From positions 25,851-89,850 of the forward strand of contig DATENM010000145.1 of assembly GCA_035275065.1 (NCBI GenBank): a DNA stretch of 64,000 nucleotides. Reading direction: 5' to 3'. Within the stretch, counting starts at the first letter, position 1. The number at the start of each line of letters is the position of its first letter. Positions 60,488 to 64,000 of the stretch are shown piece by piece. The notes below the pieces were generated by a model that did no database searches, was not told the origin of the DNA, and was given only the letters and a program-made list of their open reading frames with translations. A program made the position numbers and the translations under genes. The DNA is from Blastocatellia bacterium (GTDB taxonomy: Bacteria > Acidobacteriota > Blastocatellia > UBA7656).

Positions 60488-61750
60488 CTACTCGTAACGA
60501 AGCGCCTCAATCGGATCGAGCCGTGCCGCCTTCATCGCCGGCCAGATGCCAAAAATCAAACCAATCGAACAAGAGACAAAGAACCCCATCAAGACTGCCC
60601 ATAACGGAATCACCGATGGCAAGGTCGGCGCCAACTGATGCAGTCCAAGGCTGACGACCCAGCCGATGAAAATGCCAATCAGCCCGCCAATCCCCGTCAG
60701 CGTGATGGCTTCGGTCAGAAATTGCCAGATGATATCCGCCTTGCGCGCCCCGATGGCGCGGCGCACGCCGATCTCTTTGGTGCGCTCGGTGACGCTCACC
60801 AGCATAATGTTCATTACGCCGATGCCGCCCACCAGCAACCCGGCAGCCGACAGCGGAAAGACGATGTAGCTGGCAACGGCGGCAAACTGCGCGATGACTT
60901 CAAAGATGCTGCCCGGAGTCGAGACGCCGAAGTTGTTCGGCTCTTTGTTGCCGACGCCGCGCCGCCGGCGCATCAACTCGGTGACTTGATCCACCATGCG
61001 ACCGAACTGGTCGGGCTGGGCGCGCGCGTTGATCGTGATGTCCTTGATTTCGGGGTGGTCGCGCTTCATGGTGTCGAAGGGGACGAGCAGCTCGCGGTCT
61101 TCAACCGGGTCGCCGCCGAAGAGCCCGCCCGGCGCTTTCTCCATCACGCCGATGACCTGATAGACCTTGCCGTCCACATCGATCTCTTTGCCAATCGGGT
61201 CGTTCGACCCGAAGAGCGTCTCCGCGATGGCGTAGCCGATGACTGCCACCTGCCCATGGTGCTGTTGTTCTGCCGTGCTGAAGAAGCGGCCCTGATCGAT
61301 GAAGACGTTGCGCACGATGTCGTAATTTGAAGAAACGCCGAAGATGATTGGGCGATTGGCTTCCGATCCTTGATACTTGACGACTGGCTGAGTGCCGCCC
61401 GGCCCGAACGAGCCGACGATCATCGTCGGACTGACGGCCATGACCGAAGGCAGCTCGGCGACGGCGTTGGCGTCCTCGATGGTCAAATCCTTGCGCATGC
61501 GCTCGGCCTGCGACGGGCGGCTGAAGCGGATGCCGATGTTATCCCACTTGGTGACAAAGACGATATCAGGGCCGAAGCGCTTCGTCTGCTCAAGCACGAA
61601 CTCGCGCAGTCCGGTCAGGAACGACGAGATGGCAATCACCGTCATCGTGCCGCCGATGACGCCGAGCATCGTCAGCGCCGACCGCACCTTGTGCGTCCGC
61701 AGCGTGTCGAACGCCATCAGAATGTTTTCGCCAATCTCTTGTATATGCAT
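60488..61750 (-). CDS. MacB-like ABC exporter permease (second)
   Basis: 420 aa. One N-terminal span (about 20-45, VRSALTMLGVIGGTMTVIAI), a long MacB_PCD extracytoplasmic domain (about 50-270), and three C-terminal FtsX spans (about 290-400) with GGIGVMNIMLVSVTERTKEI and the C-terminal DPIEALRYE. These are hallmarks of MacB/LolCE-type mechanotransmission exporters. It is a paralogue of the permease at 61812, so the transporter may use a heterodimer with the ATPase encoded at 63190. Confidence 0.9.
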   Translation of the reverse strand: MHIQEIGENILMAFDTLRTHKVRSALTMLGVIGGTMTVIAISSFLTGLREFVLEQTKRFGPDIVFVTKWDNIGIRFSRPSQAERMRKDLTIEDANAVAELPSVMAVSPTMIVGSFGPGGTQPVVKYQGSEANRPIIFGVSSNYDIVRNVFIDQGRFFSTAEQQHHGQVAVIGYAIAETLFGSNDPIGKEIDVDGKVYQVIGVMEKAPGGLFGGDPVEDRELLVPFDTMKRDHPEIKDITINARAQPDQFGRMVDQVTELMRRRRGVGNKEPNNFGVSTPGSIFEVIAQFAAVASYIVFPLSAAGLLVGGIGVMNIMLVSVTERTKEIGVRRAIGARKADIIWQFLTEAITLTGIGGLIGIFIGWVVSLGLHQLAPTLPSVIPLWAVLMGFFVSCSIGLIFGIWPAMKAARLDPIEALRYE

Positions 61751-61760
61751 ATTCTTTTGA

Positions 61761-61812
61761 GGGGCCAGGGACTAGAAAGACATCCGGCCTCTAGCCCCTA
61801 GTTCCCAGCCCC
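61761..61812. repeat. Imperfect hairpin of CTAGCCCC words between permeases
   Basis: GGGGCCAGGGACTAG (61761-61775) is partly complementary to CTAGTTCCCAGCCCC (61798-61812), 12 of 15 positions, and CTAGCCCCTAG units repeat within the right arm. It resembles the other junction elements in style but is weaker. It fills most of the gap between the two permease genes. Confidence 0.5.
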
Positions 61813-63047
61813 TAGTCGGCGCGCAGCGCGACAATCGGATCAAGCCGGGCGGCGCGGTTCGCCGGGTAGAGACCGAAGAAAATGCCGGTCAGGGTTGAGA
61901 CGCCGATGGCCACCACCGGCGCCCACAGCGGCACCGATACCGGTATCGGCACGACCCGCCCGACCAGCATCATTAAGGTCACGGCGATTAACAATCCGAT
62001 CAGCCCGCCAAAGCCTGACAACATCGCCGACTCGACGAGGAACTGCACCAGGATGTCGCGCCGCGTCGCGCCAAGTGATTTGCGAATGCCGATCTCGCGC
62101 GTCCGTTCGGTTACGGTCGCCAGCATGATGTTCATAATCACGATGCCGCCGATGACCAGCGAAATGCCGACGACAGGGAAGGCGACCGCCGCCACCGTGC
62201 CAGTGATGGCCCCGAAAAGCTGCTCGGTCACTTCGTCTGTGGCAATCGAGAAGTTGTCCGGCTGATTGTAATTGAGCTTGTGACGCGAGCGCATGACGAC
62301 GCGCACCTGATCCTGAACCTTTTCCACCGGCACGTCCTTGCGGGCGCGGACGATGATGCGCAAGCTGTTCGAGCTGCGCTTGCCGAAAGACTTGATAAAA
62401 GTATTGAGCGGCACCTGCACGAAATTGTCCTGCGACTGGCCGAGCACCGAGCCGAGCTTTTTGGCGACGCCGATGACCGTGAAGGTCTCGCGCCCCACCT
62501 TGATCTCTTTGCCAATCGGGTCGCTATCGGGGAAGAGGCCCTCGGCGACCTCCGAGCCGATGAAGGCGACATCGCGGTGGCTCTCGTCGTCCGAGTCGCT
62601 CAGGTAGCGCCCCTGCTCGACTTCGACGCTGGTGAGCAGAACCATGTTCGGGGTCACCCCGTTGACGCCGACGTTCTCAAGCACGATGTTGCCATACTTG
62701 ATCGTGTGCGCGGTGCCATCGGTGGCGCCAATCTGGTCGGCCAGGTTGACCTGCTCGCGCAGCGCCGCCAGGTCCTCGAGCGACAGGTCGGGGTTGCGCT
62801 TCCAGGCATCGATGAACTTCTGAAAATCGCCAAAGCTGGTGATGCTGGCTTTTTGCAGGCTGAAGACGCCCGACCCGAGCGTCGCGATCTTCTCCTTGAT
62901 ATACACATTGGCGCCTTCAATGACCGTCGCCACCGCCGTCACCACGGCGACGCCGATGATGACGCCGAGCAGGGTCAGAAACGAGCGCAGCTTGTGCGAC
63001 AGGATCGAGGTGAGCGCAATGTGGGCGGCTTCAATATACTTGTACAT
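61812..63047 (-). CDS. MacB-like ABC exporter permease (first)
   Basis: 411 aa with the same plan as the downstream permease: an N-terminal span (about 18-42, LRSFLTLLGVIIGVAVVTAV), MacB_PCD domain (about 45-265) and three FtsX spans, with IGGIVIMNIMLATVTERTRE and RREILVQFLVESAMLSGFGG-like text, ending DPIVALRAD. Together with the second permease and the ATPase at 63190 it probably forms a macrolide-, lipoprotein- or peptide-type exporter. The MFP-type partner (MacA-like) is not in the window. Confidence 0.9.
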   Translation of the reverse strand: MYKYIEAAHIALTSILSHKLRSFLTLLGVIIGVAVVTAVATVIEGANVYIKEKIATLGSGVFSLQKASITSFGDFQKFIDAWKRNPDLSLEDLAALREQVNLADQIGATDGTAHTIKYGNIVLENVGVNGVTPNMVLLTSVEVEQGRYLSDSDDESHRDVAFIGSEVAEGLFPDSDPIGKEIKVGRETFTVIGVAKKLGSVLGQSQDNFVQVPLNTFIKSFGKRSSNSLRIIVRARKDVPVEKVQDQVRVVMRSRHKLNYNQPDNFSIATDEVTEQLFGAITGTVAAVAFPVVGISLVIGGIVIMNIMLATVTERTREIGIRKSLGATRRDILVQFLVESAMLSGFGGLIGLLIAVTLMMLVGRVVPIPVSVPLWAPVVAIGVSTLTGIFFGLYPANRAARLDPIVALRAD

Positions 63048-63127
63048 GAGTTCTGATCCAAGTGAATCGGTGTGGCAATTATAGCAAAGGCGAGCCGTCG
63101 CGCCTAACCTGCGGGCCAGAAAAGCGC

Positions 63128-63162
63128 AAAGGCATCAGGCAGACTTACCGCCTGATGCCTTT
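63128..63162 (-). terminator. Terminator-like hairpin between ATPase and permease genes
   Basis: AAAGGCATCAGGC (63128-63140) and GCCTGATGCCTTT (63150-63162) form a perfect 13-bp stem around a 9-nt loop, 27 bp after the ATPase stop. On the minus strand the 3' flank is GCGCTTTTC. It would reduce read-through from the ATPase into the permeases. Confidence 0.7.
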
Positions 63163-63189
63163 GTCTGATTTGCGGCGCGGGCGCGCGGT

Positions 63190-63969
<780 letters not shown>

Positions 63970-64000
63970 TAGCGTGTTGCGTGGCCTTTAATGGTCAAGC

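Overview
The window looks like one contiguous stretch of a GC-rich bacterial chromosome. The gene content suggests Acidobacteriota, perhaps class Blastocatellia: two Uma2-type proteins, a UPF0182 giant membrane protein, a PYROXD2-like oxidoreductase, DUF885 and DUF3037/HipA-like genes, many Crp/Fnr regulators, a PocR-GGDEF protein and use of UGA as selenocysteine. That assignment is an inference from gene content only. No rRNA, tRNA, CRISPR array, prophage or complete insertion sequence was seen.

Layout. 0-5.7 kb is a thiol/peroxide-defence island: a TPR-thioredoxin protein, an unknown membrane protein, two neighbouring minus-strand selenoproteins (a short GrdB-family protein and a peroxiredoxin, each with an in-frame UGA at the catalytic position and a hairpin just after it), a PerR-type regulator with a perfect PerR box, a 2-Cys peroxiredoxin and a TlpA-like thioredoxin. 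5.7-16 kb holds metabolic and accessory genes: aroDE, cysK, proC, a DUF885 hydrolase, an NTF2-like protein, a HipA-like/DUF3037 pair, Uma2, a BON protein and a CrtI-like oxidoreductase. 16-30 kb holds a phospholipase C-like enzyme, a fatty acid desaturase, an RRM protein, three intact Crp/Fnr regulators and the relic of a fourth, two B12-binding radical SAM enzymes and a double-domain SagB-type nitroreductase. Five promoters here share a 16-bp palindrome set 29.5-30.5 bp before a -10 hexamer, which looks like a local Crp/Fnr regulon.

30-41 kb holds an rRNA methyltransferase, an aminotransferase and a same-strand signalling block: PocR-GAF-GGDEF cyclase, an NTPase fused to an RsbW-like kinase domain, a STAS protein, a GAF-HD-GYP phosphodiesterase and a hybrid histidine kinase. 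41-54.6 kb holds UPF0182, an alpha/beta hydrolase and MFS pair, an MBL-fold hydrolase, a nucleotide pyrophosphatase/phosphodiesterase-like protein, then pyrE-truA-uppS-cdsA, a GT87 enzyme and a methylmalonyl-CoA mutase large subunit. 56-64 kb holds Uma2, two oligopeptide-ABC ATPases, a Yip1 protein and a MacB-like ABC exporter set.

The intergenic DNA carries several repeat systems: 132-bp MITE-like elements with 18-bp terminal inverted repeats (one with a perfect 10-bp target duplication), long hairpins whose arms are tandem heptamers lodged in operon junctions (four consecutive junctions around pyrE-truA-uppS-cdsA), and short hairpins of the type AGCGCAA-N9-TTGCGCT. The most notable items are the adjacent selenoprotein genes, the Crp/Fnr promoter family with its decayed regulator, and the heptamer hairpins.
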